Shown: positions 23,829 through 33,056 of the stretch, one piece after another | Layout of the letters: every line of letters begins with the position of its first letter | How positions within the stretch are numbered: the stretch's first letter is position 1 | Origin: Thermoproteota archaeon | Lineage (GTDB): Archaea > Thermoproteota > Korarchaeia > Korarchaeales > Korarchaeaceae | DNA length: 41,916 nucleotides | Assembly: GCA_027491555.1 (NCBI GenBank) | Contig: JAOZGN010000028.1 | Coordinates: 1-41,916 of the forward strand | Direction of reading: 5' to 3' | Translations under genes and position numbers: made by a program | The notes under the pieces: generated by a model | Seen by the model: only the letters and a program-made list of their open reading frames with translations | Databases searched by the model: none | Told to the model about the DNA's origin: nothing

Positions 23829-26800
23829 ATGAGCCTACTACGCGCCAATAGAGCGCTTAGGAGCCTAACCTCATGGAGCGGGTCTAGCGAGCAAGATCTC
23901 TACTTTTACGTAAAAGAGTTTTTCAGATATGTTTTAGGTTATCCAGAAGATCACATTATAATATGCGAGCCTGGGAGAACGGGGATACCTGATATATCCC
24001 TTTGTTCTAAAGACGTTAAACCCAAAGACGGGATCTATTGGGTGGTTGGGGAGGTAAAGAAAACTGCTGGAGTGTTCCGAGATCGAGCATACCGAGAGGA
24101 GCGTTGGAAAGTTCAATTGAGTCGATATATAACGCCCGACACCGTCTACGCCCTTCTAATTGACCCCATCACCATAGCAGTTCTTCTCCCCGACGGGAGG
24201 GAAGTGAAGGTAGTTGAACTAGACCAAGTTGATGTTTCAAACCTAAGGAGTGTAACTGATCCCAATAGTCTCGCATTTCTAGCGTATGATGAATCCATAA
24301 GTGAGAGGTCCTTGAGCGTCTTCAAGGAGGGTGAAGCTCCTAGTAGGTACATAGACGTAACTACGGAAGAGGGGCGAAAGAAGTTCTATCAGGCTCTGCG
24401 GGTTTCAGCGCGCGAGCTTATAGACTACAGCGTGCGACGGCTTAAGAACCTACTAAGAGACTACGATGAATACACAAATCGGCTAAAGGAGCTTGAGGAG
24501 AGCCCGTTCTCAACGGATGCAGAAGCCCTGGAGGCAGCTAAGAAGAAGCTGCGAAAAGAACACAGCAAGTCGATCAGGCTAGTAGAGGAGATACTTCCTG
24601 CCTTTGAGCAGCAAATTGGAAGGGCAGTTCCGGGTAGGGGGAGGAAAGCTCTGAATTTCTTGATAGAAGTTTACGCAACAGAGGGCTCTTCTTTGCTACT
24701 TGCGAGGATTCTGTTCATTCGATTCTTCGAAGATCACGGCTTAGTAACTCGGAAGATATCAAATGGCGGAGTTAGAGCGTTCCGTGAATTTTACAAATAC
24801 ATAAAGGATGACTATAGATTTTTACTAACGTCAGCTTACAGGGATCTGGAGTCATTATACAGTAAGCTTTTCGAGCCCAGCATATTCGACTTTGCTCATG
24901 AAGGAGATGGCGAGTTATCTAAGATCCTTTTGCGGATTTTCTACAGACTCAACGCCTTTGACTTCACGAAAATCTCCGGAGATGTACTCGGCAACTTATA
25001 TGAGCGATTCTTGGATGTTGACAAGCGGAAGAAGATAGGCGAATATTATACTCCTTTGCCAGTTGCAAAGTATGTTTTGGATAGAATAGGCTTCTTCGAG
25101 GATCCCGGGCCTCTGTTAGATCCAGGATGTGGGTCGGGGACTTTCCTGATCGCAGCAATGACAGGTCTTATTGAGAGACTCCGGGCCAAGGGCGTTAAGT
25201 TAGACGCAGCGATTAGGATGGCTGTAGAGCTAATTCACGGACTCGACATCAACGTATTCGCAGCGTTCATAGCACAGATGCAATTAATCTGGCACTTGTT
25301 CCCATACCTCATGGAGGCTGGTTTAAGGGAAATTCCAGAACTTAAGGTCTATGGCGGCGTCAATTCTCTGATATACCTACCTCACCATACGCTCACAGCT
25401 TACGCTCTTAATACGATTGAAGACGCAATTAAGGTTCGAGACAGCCGCTACAAGTATGTAGTTGGAAATCCGCCTTACATAAGGAATGAACGGCTTAAGG
25501 ATAGAGGCCCGTGGCGCGAGTATTACCACGAGGTAGACTTTCGAAATAGTGATGTGGCTTTCTTTTTTGTCGCTCGTGCAATTGAAGGAGGGAAGAAACC
25601 GTCAAAAAAGAGGCGGCTAGCGGATAGAATGCCACCCTGGCTTGAAGAGGGTGGTAGAATGTGCTTTGTTCTCCCAAGAGGTATATGTGACTCCAAAGCT
25701 GCCGAACCACTCAGGAAGAAGTTACTCAAATACAGGATACTCGAGGTTACGGATTTGGAGGATGTGGCAATACATCTATTTCCATCTCCTCAGGCTTCGG
25801 GTCGAGCCACTACAGCTCCGGTACTGTTATTTATTGAGAGAACAAGTGCAAATGAAGATCATCTTGTGGACATAGTGAATGTTCCTGAGAAAGCCCTGAA
25901 ACAAACAGGTTTTGATCCTGAACACTTTGAGAGAAGTAAAGTACCTCAGAAAATGTTCCATCGGAATAAGATAAACCCCCTTGGACAAATTCTAACCAAG
26001 CTAAGGGATGGAGACATACCGGTGCTAAATAAGCTAATGGCTCACTCAAAGTTAGGAGAATTCACTCAAAAGCCTACACCCACACATGGAATCAAAGTTG
26101 GAAGGAAAGGGCGTTTATCGCATACAAGTGGGGAGGGTTTGCTTCCATTTGGAAAGGGACTTAACATATACACCTTCTATTTGGATAGGCGGGTCAGCAG
26201 ATGGGTCGACATCACGAAGGTCGAAAACGCTTCTATATGGGCTTATGATGTCGGGGCACATGCTTTTGCAATTTCTAAGATAGCCCTTGCTCCCCAGTGT
26301 GTCTATTTCGACCCAAGGGGTTTCGCTCTAAATGATTCAACAATAGTATTTGTCCCTAAGCCCGAATTCTGTGATTTTCCATGGGACGTTCTTGTTAACT
26401 CATCAATCAATAGATTTGTTCATCTTCTAACACTCAGAACAGGGCTTGTCGGTGTTGGCACTCCAGTAGGGAAAAATAGACGTGCATCTTGGTGCGCTCA
26501 CTATCCCCGCGTCGTTGCAGCCTTCCCCGTGCCCGAGAAGTTACTGGAAAGCCCAGGAGAGCTGATTCCTATATCATTAGAGCTTCGCAGTCTGGCCGAA
26601 AAGATAGCGAGGCGTTGGGAAATGGTGGATGAAACAATCGATAACGCCCCTAAGAAACCCTTGGCCCTCTTCGACGTTAGGTTTACCGGCTGGGAAGACC
26701 TTGAGGAGGGGGTCGAGCTAAGGTTAGAAGAAGAGAATGGTAAGTGGCTCCTGAGGCCTTACGTTAACAGACAAGCACTCCTCATGCAGATTGAGGGGCC

Positions 26801-27143
26801 CTACGAGGTTCTTAATGTCGTTAAATACATGATAGAGACGAGAGGTGGGGCCATCAGAGCAGAGGATCTCCAGAGCCTGGGGTTACCCGAGGATGTAGCC
26901 AGCATCTCCGAGCTAATTGACAATGCTAGAGACCCTGAATCTCCGGATATTAAAGAATTCAAGGCCCTCCATGCAAGGGCGGACGAGATAATTGCGCAGG
27001 CCTTTGATCTGAGTGAGCGAGAGCTAGGCTACATACTAGACCGCCTCTCAAGGCCCCCCCTGGACGTGCTTCAGCCTCGCTGGCCCTGGACCCCTGTGGA
27101 GAGGAGGGAAATCAAGGAGTATGAGGCCGACCGCTTTGCCTAG
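23829..27143 (+). CDS. Type IIG-like restriction enzyme: PD-(D/E)XK nuclease fused to N6-adenine methyltransferase
   Basis: 1104 residues. N-terminal nuclease motif: GIPDISLCS (about 53-61) followed by VVGEVKKTAG (about 70-80). Central methyltransferase: KIGEYYTPLPVAKYV, LLDPGCGSGTFLIAAM (motif I, about 425-440) and VVGNPPYIRNERLK (motif IV NPPY, about 542-556). The C-terminal about 400 residues should include the target recognition domain. This is the Eco57I-type single-chain layout, methylating adenine and cutting unmodified DNA. GC content is visibly lower than the flanks, which suggests transfer. It is cotranscribed with EVE protein 1. Confidence 0.85.
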   Translation: MSLLRANRALRSLTSWSGSSEQDLYFYVKEFFRYVLGYPEDHIIICEPGRTGIPDISLCSKDVKPKDGIYWVVGEVKKTAGVFRDRAYREERWKVQLSRYITPDTVYALLIDPITIAVLLPDGREVKVVELDQVDVSNLRSVTDPNSLAFLAYDESISERSLSVFKEGEAPSRYIDVTTEEGRKKFYQALRVSARELIDYSVRRLKNLLRDYDEYTNRLKELEESPFSTDAEALEAAKKKLRKEHSKSIRLVEEILPAFEQQIGRAVPGRGRKALNFLIEVYATEGSSLLLARILFIRFFEDHGLVTRKISNGGVRAFREFYKYIKDDYRFLLTSAYRDLESLYSKLFEPSIFDFAHEGDGELSKILLRIFYRLNAFDFTKISGDVLGNLYERFLDVDKRKKIGEYYTPLPVAKYVLDRIGFFEDPGPLLDPGCGSGTFLIAAMTGLIERLRAKGVKLDAAIRMAVELIHGLDINVFAAFIAQMQLIWHLFPYLMEAGLREIPELKVYGGVNSLIYLPHHTLTAYALNTIEDAIKVRDSRYKYVVGNPPYIRNERLKDRGPWREYYHEVDFRNSDVAFFFVARAIEGGKKPSKKRRLADRMPPWLEEGGRMCFVLPRGICDSKAAEPLRKKLLKYRILEVTDLEDVAIHLFPSPQASGRATTAPVLLFIERTSANEDHLVDIVNVPEKALKQTGFDPEHFERSKVPQKMFHRNKINPLGQILTKLRDGDIPVLNKLMAHSKLGEFTQKPTPTHGIKVGRKGRLSHTSGEGLLPFGKGLNIYTFYLDRRVSRWVDITKVENASIWAYDVGAHAFAISKIALAPQCVYFDPRGFALNDSTIVFVPKPEFCDFPWDVLVNSSINRFVHLLTLRTGLVGVGTPVGKNRRASWCAHYPRVVAAFPVPEKLLESPGELIPISLELRSLAEKIARRWEMVDETIDNAPKKPLALFDVRFTGWEDLEEGVELRLEEENGKWLLRPYVNRQALLMQIEGPYEVLNVVKYMIETRGGAIRAEDLQSLGLPEDVASISELIDNARDPESPDIKEFKALHARADEIIAQAFDLSERELGYILDRLSRPPLDVLQPRWPWTPVERREIKEYEADRFA

Positions 27144-27182
27144 CGCACGCTCTCCAATTGGGGGGAATCGAGAAAAGCTTGC

Positions 27183-27408
27183 TTAAACCTGACCAGAACT
27201 AGAGAGGATCTCCACATATTCCTTATCTGTTAGCTTCTTCCCAGCCACGGTAATGAATCTCTTCGGCTTATATGGTTTCTTGTACAGCTTCAAGTCCTTT
27301 AGAGGTATCACGAGTATCTTCGAGGCCCTCTTCTTCCTCCTTAGGTACTCTCTCAGCTCTTCAGGATCTAGAAAGATCCTCTTTCCGTACTTCTTCAGGG
27401 CCCTCTCG
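27183..27408 (-). pseudogene. C-terminal fragment of a DUF365/EVE-like PUA-fold protein
   Basis: The minus strand reads ERALKKYGKRIFLDPEELRE, ILVIPLKDLKLYKKPYKPKR and FITVAGKKLTDKEYVEILSS to a stop at 27183-27185. This resembles the C-terminal half of an archaeal PUA-fold family of the DUF365 type. The frame is closed by a TAG just upstream of this segment and has no start codon, so only a fragment remains. It overlaps the 3' end of the PD-(D/E)XK gene in another frame. Confidence 0.45.
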
Positions 27409-27864
27409 GTTTGCCTCCCGCATCGCGCGCAGGCTCTCTATGTCCAGCCTGATCCTGCGGAGGTTGTTGTGGACCCTCACCTTCACCTCGATGGCCGCCA
27501 CGAAGGCCTCTACCGGGTATGAGAGCACTCTCCAGTATTTCACCCCCTCCACCCACTCGAGCGCCTTCTCCCAGGGCTCGTCGGAGTCGTCGATGATCGC
27601 CACATCAATGGCGTGGCCGAAAGGCCCCCTCCTCTCCATCTGAAGCCTGACCCACGCTCCGTCTCTTATCACAGCGTCGTTCCAGCGCGGCCTCAGCCCG
27701 CAGTGAACCCTGAGGCTCCACCCCCTGACCCGGCGCTTTAGCTCGGAGGCAAGTTCCACGACGAGGTCAGATTCCGTCAGGTACCCTCTAGGGTTCGCGG
27801 AGTACCTCCTTGCCACGCTCTCTATGGCCGCGGCGATCGCGGAGTCTAGCTCATCCCTCGACAT
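27361..27864 (-). CDS. PD-(D/E)XK-like nuclease-fold protein
   Basis: 167 residues from ATG 27864, which has GAGGTGG about 8 bases upstream. GHAIDVAIIDDSDEPWEKAL supplies an Asp and VEAFVAAIEVKVRVHNNLRR an E-x-K on the next strand, the core of a PD-(D/E)XK site. The helical N-terminus is SRDELDSAIAAAIESVARRY. The last residues after DIESLRAMREANREG may be non-native, because a fragment of another gene is read here in a different frame. It follows EVE protein 2 by 44 bases on the same strand. Confidence 0.6.
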   Translation of the reverse strand: MSRDELDSAIAAAIESVARRYSANPRGYLTESDLVVELASELKRRVRGWSLRVHCGLRPRWNDAVIRDGAWVRLQMERRGPFGHAIDVAIIDDSDEPWEKALEWVEGVKYWRVLSYPVEAFVAAIEVKVRVHNNLRRIRLDIESLRAMREANREGPEEVRKEDLSRS

Positions 27865-27908
27865 TCCCGAGCCCACCTCGCCTACTGACTACTTATCCGC
27901 CGAGGTTC

Positions 27909-28352
27909 TCAGCTCACCCTCAGCGTCTCCACGATCAGCGCGCAGTCCTCCCCCGGTATCCTCACCATGGCCCTCCTGAAGTGCCCGCTCCACTTCTGCT
28001 TGTTCTTGATGAAGCTCAGCCTGGGCACGAGCGGCTTGAAGGGGACGGGCCTCTCCGGCACCACCAGGGGCTTCACCCTCACCCTGTGGGGGTAGAGGTC
28101 GCCCCTGAAGACCCTGCTGGCGTCCCGGAACGCCCTGGATGTCGCCTGAAACGCTCCCCCTATGGCTGTCTCTAGTACCTCGCCCCTCTCGCCCCTCTCC
28201 TGCATCAGGTAGAAGAGCAGGGTGTCCCCCGGCTCCACCTGCTCTATCACGTTCTTGTACCTGTCGGCCACGCCCCAGACGCCCTCCCTCTTGACCACCT
28301 CGAAATTGGCCCTGTTGGTGACGCAGATCCAGCAGTTCAAGCTTTCAATCAC
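27909..28352 (-). CDS. EVE-domain protein 2
   Basis: 147 residues from GTG 28352 (VIESLNCWICVTNRANFEVV). VEPGDTLLFYLMQERGERGE and LVPRLSFIKNKQKWSGHFRR match EVE protein 1 block for block (PKLSFIRNKRFWTGHLR), so the two are paralogs on opposite sides of the type IIG-like gene. It presumably reads modified bases. It lies between the winged-helix nuclease and the PD-(D/E)XK gene in one minus-strand operon. Confidence 0.85.
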   Translation of the reverse strand: MIESLNCWICVTNRANFEVVKREGVWGVADRYKNVIEQVEPGDTLLFYLMQERGERGEVLETAIGGAFQATSRAFRDASRVFRGDLYPHRVRVKPLVVPERPVPFKPLVPRLSFIKNKQKWSGHFRRAMVRIPGEDCALIVETLRVS

Positions 28353-28505
28353 CAGTCTGAATGTGCGTGGCAAACTCAAATCTTTTTCGATCGTCTGGCG
28401 GGGAACCGAGAACTCGACCGCGCTGGCCGAGCTCTGCGTGCGCGGCCTGCTCGAAGGGCGCCGAGGGTGGTGGGAGATCCCTCGAGTCGGCGATGACTGG
28501 AGCGG

Positions 28506-29858
28506 CTACCGGCCCCTCATGACCCTGGCCGCCCTCTCGAGGTAGTAGGGGATCCAGCGGGGATCTACGAGCAGCGTGTAGTCTCCATTCTCCTCGCGCC
28601 TGACGATCCCCAGCTTGCCGAGGAAGTCCAGCGCTACCTCTATTTCTCCCTCTTCGTACTCCCTCCCCAGGGCCCAGTAGAGGTCGCTCACGCGCGTTCT
28701 CTCTCCTTCCCTCTGCAGGTCCCAGATCTGCCTGCACGCCTCCGCCGCCAGCGAGGTTAACCTGGCAAAGCGGGACGCCTTCTCCTCCAGCGGAGACAGG
28801 TCGCTCTGGGTGACGGTCCCCCCACTCTCGGCGATTATGGGAATGAGGTCTCCGGGCCCTATCGGACCCTTGGCTGCGAGTTCAAGTATGGATGCGAGCG
28901 TCGAGGTCTCAAGCAGGACTATCCCCTCCTCCCTGGCGACCCTCTGGAGCCTCCCCCGAGCGAACCTCGGGCCCACAACCAGCGCTGCGTCGGCCCCGTA
29001 CCTCCTCCGGAAGTCCCTCAGGGCCCAGGGATTTACCCTGCTCTCGGAGACGTGGCCTCCTTCTTCGGCGGTCTTTGCGTCGAGGACCGCGCTGAACCCC
29101 CCACCGAGCCAGGGAGCGCGGAGAACGGCGTCAGGTTCCCCAGGAGCGCCAAGAACCTCCATGTCAAATCCCAGCAGTTCAAACGCCTTTGCAACGGCCT
29201 CTTCGAACTCTTCAGGCCGCGTTGTCTCGTGCTGAGTCCTCAGAATCCTTTCTCTGATCGAGCCCCACTCGACCCCTTCCATGCCTCTCTCCTCCTGCGG
29301 AGGAGCTAGGCCAACGAGTTCCCTTCCGAACTCGGTGAGCCTATATCCGTCACCCTCTCTCGTGACTGCCCCGACGGAGGCGAGCCACCCGAGCCTGTAG
29401 AGCGTTTGATTGCGACTTCTCCACTCCGCGTTAACCTCCCTCCTGAGCAACTCGTGCAGCTCGTTCAGAGAGAGCGGTTCGCGCTCGCTGAGGGTCGACA
29501 GTAGGAAGTCAAAGCCCGCGTAGCGCTCGTTCAGGATTTCATAAACCCTCCTGCACAGCTCGGCCCTCGACCCCACTAGGAGGATTTCTTCTCCCCGTGA
29601 GGTGAGCCTGTAACGTTCACCAGCCCTCTCAATTAACCCCAGCTGCTTGACGACCCTCATGTAGCCGAAGACCGCCTCAGTTCCGGTCAACTCTTCAGCC
29701 CTCAGGTGGAACTCGTCGATCATCCACCTGGCCAGCTCCTCTTCTCTGGGCTCCCTCTCGGCGACGAATCTGAGTATTCTAAGCAGGCTGTGGAGATACC
29801 GACCAGTCCCGCCGGGGAGTGGCCATATGCCTAGGTACCTGCCGGGTCCCTTCGACAT
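28506..29858 (-). CDS. Winged-helix protein with FokI/Mrr-like PD-(D/E)XK nuclease domain
   Basis: 450 residues from ATG 29858; CTTAAATTC at about 29887-29895 on the minus strand is a TATA box 33 bases away, and an upstream GTG at 29879 is too close to it. The N-terminal part has two or three winged helices (RYRLTSRGEEILLVG, YRLTEFGRELVGLAP). Then PEEFEEAVAKAFELLGFDME, APGEPDAVLRAPWLGG and FSAVLDAKTAEEGG form a nuclease core (D and D-x-K). A C-terminal winged helix follows (ENGDYTLLVDPRW). The layout resembles type IIS or Mrr-like effectors. Cleavage activity is inferred. Confidence 0.72.
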   Translation of the reverse strand: MSKGPGRYLGIWPLPGGTGRYLHSLLRILRFVAEREPREEELARWMIDEFHLRAEELTGTEAVFGYMRVVKQLGLIERAGERYRLTSRGEEILLVGSRAELCRRVYEILNERYAGFDFLLSTLSEREPLSLNELHELLRREVNAEWRSRNQTLYRLGWLASVGAVTREGDGYRLTEFGRELVGLAPPQEERGMEGVEWGSIRERILRTQHETTRPEEFEEAVAKAFELLGFDMEVLGAPGEPDAVLRAPWLGGGFSAVLDAKTAEEGGHVSESRVNPWALRDFRRRYGADAALVVGPRFARGRLQRVAREEGIVLLETSTLASILELAAKGPIGPGDLIPIIAESGGTVTQSDLSPLEEKASRFARLTSLAAEACRQIWDLQREGERTRVSDLYWALGREYEEGEIEVALDFLGKLGIVRREENGDYTLLVDPRWIPYYLERAARVMRGR

Positions 29859-30152
29859 TTCCCGAAAAACCGTGCTCACTGACAGAATTTAAGACCAGTC
29901 GAAATTACCTGACGGAGGACTTGGCTTGAGCCAACTTGAACCCATAGACTAGGAGGATGCTCTGTGGTGCCGAATAGGTCGGCGCAACGGTGCCGGGGAT
30001 TTGGAGCCTCAGCTTCTCGTACTTACCCGACCGCCTGGCTTTTTCAGAAATAGCCTCTATTTTGAAAAAACCCGAATAAACATTTAATGATTTCGAGACC
30101 CACAACTAGGGGGTCGCCGGGCGAGAACCCTGCCCCCGGAGCGGTGTTTTCC

Positions 30153-30806
30153 ATGCCAGTTAGGAGGACTCTCCTCCTCGATAGCGAAGCTCTTTCTAGA
30201 TTGGAGGAATTTCAGGAGTTAACAGGCATGACCACGAACGATGCTGCCAATTTTTTGCTCAAGATTGCCGCAAGTATCCGCTCGGATGGCAAGAAGGGGG
30301 GTGCTAGGAAGACAAAGAGGGGGAAGAAAGGAAAGAGGACCAAGATAAGCGTCCGTTTAGAGGACGAGTTAGCGGAAATCAAGTCGCCATCGGCTACCTT
30401 AGCGGCGGCGCTCCTGGCGGTCGATCCCCTGGTAAAGGCGATCCTCCCAAAGCGAGGGGTGGAGGAAGGCGGCTTACCCTCCGATCTCCTGGGGATGCTC
30501 GAGAAGGAGGCAGAAGCGCTGATATCCAACCTAACTGTCTTCAAGGCACTCATCTCTGAGAAGCGGGAGGGCGGGGTCGCAGGGCCGGAAGAGGAGGCAG
30601 TGTTGATTAGGGAGCTGCTGTACCTCCTGGCTGAGGAACTCGACAAGATTAGAGAGAGACCGGAGTACATCAAGGCCTACAGGCGCGTGGTTCCCCCAGA
30701 GGACGTGGGTTATGTGACTACCCTGATGTCCGCCCTCTACAGCGACGACAGGTTGAGGAGATGGGTGCTGACGACGGACTATAGGAGGAGAGGCGACGGG
30801 AGGTGA
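30153..30806 (+). CDS. Ribbon-helix-helix protein coupled to GHKL ATPase
   Basis: 217 residues from ATG 30153. RRTLLLDSEALSRLEEFQEL with TTNDAANFLLKIA is a ribbon-helix-helix DNA-binding domain. A basic linker (KTKRGKKGKRTK) follows, then a mostly helical C-terminal region of about 130 residues without a recognised family. The earlier ATG 30087 would put an unstructured stretch in front of the domain. The GTG of the GHKL gene overlaps the stop (GTGA), so both are translated together and probably act as one system. Confidence 0.65.
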   Translation: MPVRRTLLLDSEALSRLEEFQELTGMTTNDAANFLLKIAASIRSDGKKGGARKTKRGKKGKRTKISVRLEDELAEIKSPSATLAAALLAVDPLVKAILPKRGVEEGGLPSDLLGMLEKEAEALISNLTVFKALISEKREGGVAGPEEEAVLIRELLYLLAEELDKIRERPEYIKAYRRVVPPEDVGYVTTLMSALYSDDRLRRWVLTTDYRRRGDGR

Positions 30807-32320
30807 ACAATTCCAATTTGATGGATCTGGCCGATGGTGGGGCTGGTATTAGGAGTGGAGAGAAGGGAAAGCTGGATATTGGAGACAGGGATTACGTAAT
30901 AAGAATGCTGGGTACGGTGGGATCGCGTGATCCATACCGCCCAATTAGGGAGTTTGTGGAAAATTCCTTGGACGCGGGAGCGACGCAGATCCGGGTGGCC
31001 TTGAGAAATGGGCTGCTGGAGGTGTCGGATAATGGTCATGGCATGAGCTTGGAGAAGCTTAGGGCAGTACCAATATCAATCGGCAGGTCAGAAAAGAGGA
31101 TCAGAAGGCTGGGAACTATGGGAGAGAAGGCCATTGGGCTCCTCTCCTTTGGGAGCTACGGAGATGTCCTCACAATAACATCCACAGACGACCCGAACGC
31201 GGACCCCAACACCCTCAGGGTCTACTGGAAGGACCTGAGTTACGAGATTATTGAGGAGCACGGCAACCTCTTCTGGGACACGGGAACGACCGTGCTCGTC
31301 AAACTGAGGCCGGAGGTCTGGAGGAGGCTGGAGACAAAGATGGCCAAGACGATCGCAACCTACCTGGCGCGGGAGTTCTTCGTAAGGCTGAATGAGGATG
31401 TTAAGATCTTGGTTATAGATGCCAAAGGTAGGAGCGTTGAGGTAGAGAGGAGTCTACTGCCCAGGGGCTACAAGATACTGGAAGAGAAGTTTTCCAGCCA
31501 ATTCGGAGAGATGAGCGTCAGAATCTACTTGAAGGGGGAGGGAGGAGTCGTACTGTTCAGGAGAGGCTCCCACATAATGAAGGTGAGCGAGATAGAGGGC
31601 TTCGAGGATTCGGCTTGGGCCGACCCCGAAATATCGGGAGAAGTTGTTTTTGATTCTCTTAACCTCACAGCGGATAAGAAGACGCCCCTCCGTGACGATG
31701 CCTACCTATGGATGGTAGACAAGCTCTCTGAGCTCGAGGAGAAGGTCGCTGAGAAGTTAAAGGAATTTCGCAGCAGGGAGAGGCGAATCAAGAAAGATAG
31801 GGCGATAAGAGAACTCGCCAAGAAGGTGAACACGGTACTCAAGCAGATGGAACACGAACTTCCGAAGGTGATGGTGGCCGCCGGCGGTGGTGGGGAGTCG
31901 GCAACTGCGCGCGAACTCCCCGGCTCAGCGGCCAGTAGGATAGGAACTAGGTCTCCGATGAGGAAAACCGGAAAGACCCCCGTAATCCCTGGTAGAGGGG
32001 ATAGGAAGGCGAAATATGGCAGAGGCATCGCCTTTAGAGAGGAGGATTTTGGCGTACCCTTTCCGAGAAGCAAGTTTGAAAGGGAGCTGGGAGTTATAGT
32101 GGTAAACACGAGGCATGAGGATTACGTTGATCGTGTGCTTAACAGAAAGGACGAGAAGTACTGGATAGACTACTTTTACAAGCTAACTGCCAAGGAACTT
32201 CTGGCAGCTAGGCTGGGAACTGACGGAGCGGAGCTTGAGTGGCTTGTAGAGTTTTCTCTGAGGATGGAAGAGGAACCCCCAAGGTTGGGGGTGTCCCTCA
32301 ACGGGAGAAGAAGGAGTTAG
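30803..32320 (+). CDS. GHKL (HSP90/MutL/MORC-like) ATPase
   Basis: 505 residues. The Bergerat fold is clear: PIREFVENSLDAGATQI (N box, E53/N54), LEVSDNGHGMSLEKL (G1, D76) and LGTMGEKAIGLLSFG (G2). The transducer-like part runs to about 290, followed by a charged coiled segment (EEKVAEKLKEFRSRERRIKK) and a C-terminal domain. It lacks histidine-kinase or topoisomerase hallmarks. Prokaryotic MORC-type GHKL proteins occur in restriction contexts, and this gene follows several nuclease genes, so a DNA-surveillance role is plausible but inferred. Confidence 0.75.
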   Translation: MNNSNLMDLADGGAGIRSGEKGKLDIGDRDYVIRMLGTVGSRDPYRPIREFVENSLDAGATQIRVALRNGLLEVSDNGHGMSLEKLRAVPISIGRSEKRIRRLGTMGEKAIGLLSFGSYGDVLTITSTDDPNADPNTLRVYWKDLSYEIIEEHGNLFWDTGTTVLVKLRPEVWRRLETKMAKTIATYLAREFFVRLNEDVKILVIDAKGRSVEVERSLLPRGYKILEEKFSSQFGEMSVRIYLKGEGGVVLFRRGSHIMKVSEIEGFEDSAWADPEISGEVVFDSLNLTADKKTPLRDDAYLWMVDKLSELEEKVAEKLKEFRSRERRIKKDRAIRELAKKVNTVLKQMEHELPKVMVAAGGGGESATARELPGSAASRIGTRSPMRKTGKTPVIPGRGDRKAKYGRGIAFREEDFGVPFPRSKFERELGVIVVNTRHEDYVDRVLNRKDEKYWIDYFYKLTAKELLAARLGTDGAELEWLVEFSLRMEEEPPRLGVSLNGRRRS

Positions 32321-32634
32321 ACCGAGAGCGGGGTGGCCCTTTGGCGGGTATTCTCTGGGCGTCCAGCAAGAATCTCCTCGATCCTCCTCGCCGCGACCTC
32401 GTTGGCCTCCCCCTCCACCTCGCGCCCCATCTCCTCCAGGTCTATCCCCCTCTCCCTGACCTCCCTGGCGATCGCCTCGAGGACCCTCCTGACGTCGAGC
32501 TTCCTGAGCACTATCGTGTCCCCGCCAACCTCCACGAGGAGCAGCCTGCTGCCCTTGGACAGGCCCAGCCTCTCCCTGACGCCCTTCGGGATGACGACCC
32601 TGCCCCTCTCGTCCACCACCACGACCTCGATCAT
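32317..32634 (-). CDS. AbrB/SpoVT-type transcription factor or orphan antitoxin
   Basis: 105 residues from ATG 32634. IEVVVVDERGRVVIPKGVRE is a classic AbrB hairpin, with acidic helical tail GIDLEEMGREVEGEANEV. CTATTTATGC at 32664-32673 is the TATA box on the minus strand and supports this start over ATG 32661, which would fall before the transcription start. No PIN gene follows; the next DNA is the convergent GHKL gene, with which it overlaps by 4 bases. It is therefore an orphan. Confidence 0.8.
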   Translation of the reverse strand: MIEVVVVDERGRVVIPKGVRERLGLSKGSRLLLVEVGGDTIVLRKLDVRRVLEAIAREVRERGIDLEEMGREVEGEANEVAARRIEEILAGRPENTRQRATPLSV

Positions 32635-32762
32635 GATTCCCACAATTCCCATGCAACCCATGGCTATTTATGCTTGCGTACCCTCGCCTCACGTTCAAGG
32701 TGGAAGCGGGCTCGAGGGGGAAAATCCTCACCCCCGCTGGCTTAATGTTAGAAGTCTTGGGA

Positions 32763-33056
32763 TCAACGCGGCCGTCCGTGCCTGAATTCAATTCCGTCTG
32801 GGAAGGCCGCCTTCACGTCATCAAAGAACTCGTTCATGCGGCTGTACATATCATAGAGCTTCTGACAGGGAAATTCAGGGCAGTAGGTGCATATCCTCAG
32901 TCCTCTACCCTTTGCGCAGTCCCTGACGCTGCATTTTTCCCTTGACCAACAGCCCCCGCAGGCGAACTCCTCGCTCCCAAGGAGGTAAAATGGGCACCAC
33001 CCGCAGTAGAGCCCGCAGGGGGCTATGAGCTCCTCCTTAACCGCTACTCCTTTCAT
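32763..33056 (-). CDS. DUF3795 cysteine-rich protein
   Basis: 97 residues from ATG 33056. LIAPCGLYCGWCPFY, CGGCWSREKCSVRDCAKGRG and ICTYCPEFPCQKLYDM give the full Cys pattern of DUF3795, a small family expected to bind metal. The longer open frame upstream encodes unrelated low-complexity sequence. Function unknown. Confidence 0.75.
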   Translation of the reverse strand: MKGVAVKEELIAPCGLYCGWCPFYLLGSEEFACGGCWSREKCSVRDCAKGRGLRICTYCPEFPCQKLYDMYSRMNEFFDDVKAAFPDGIEFRHGRPR

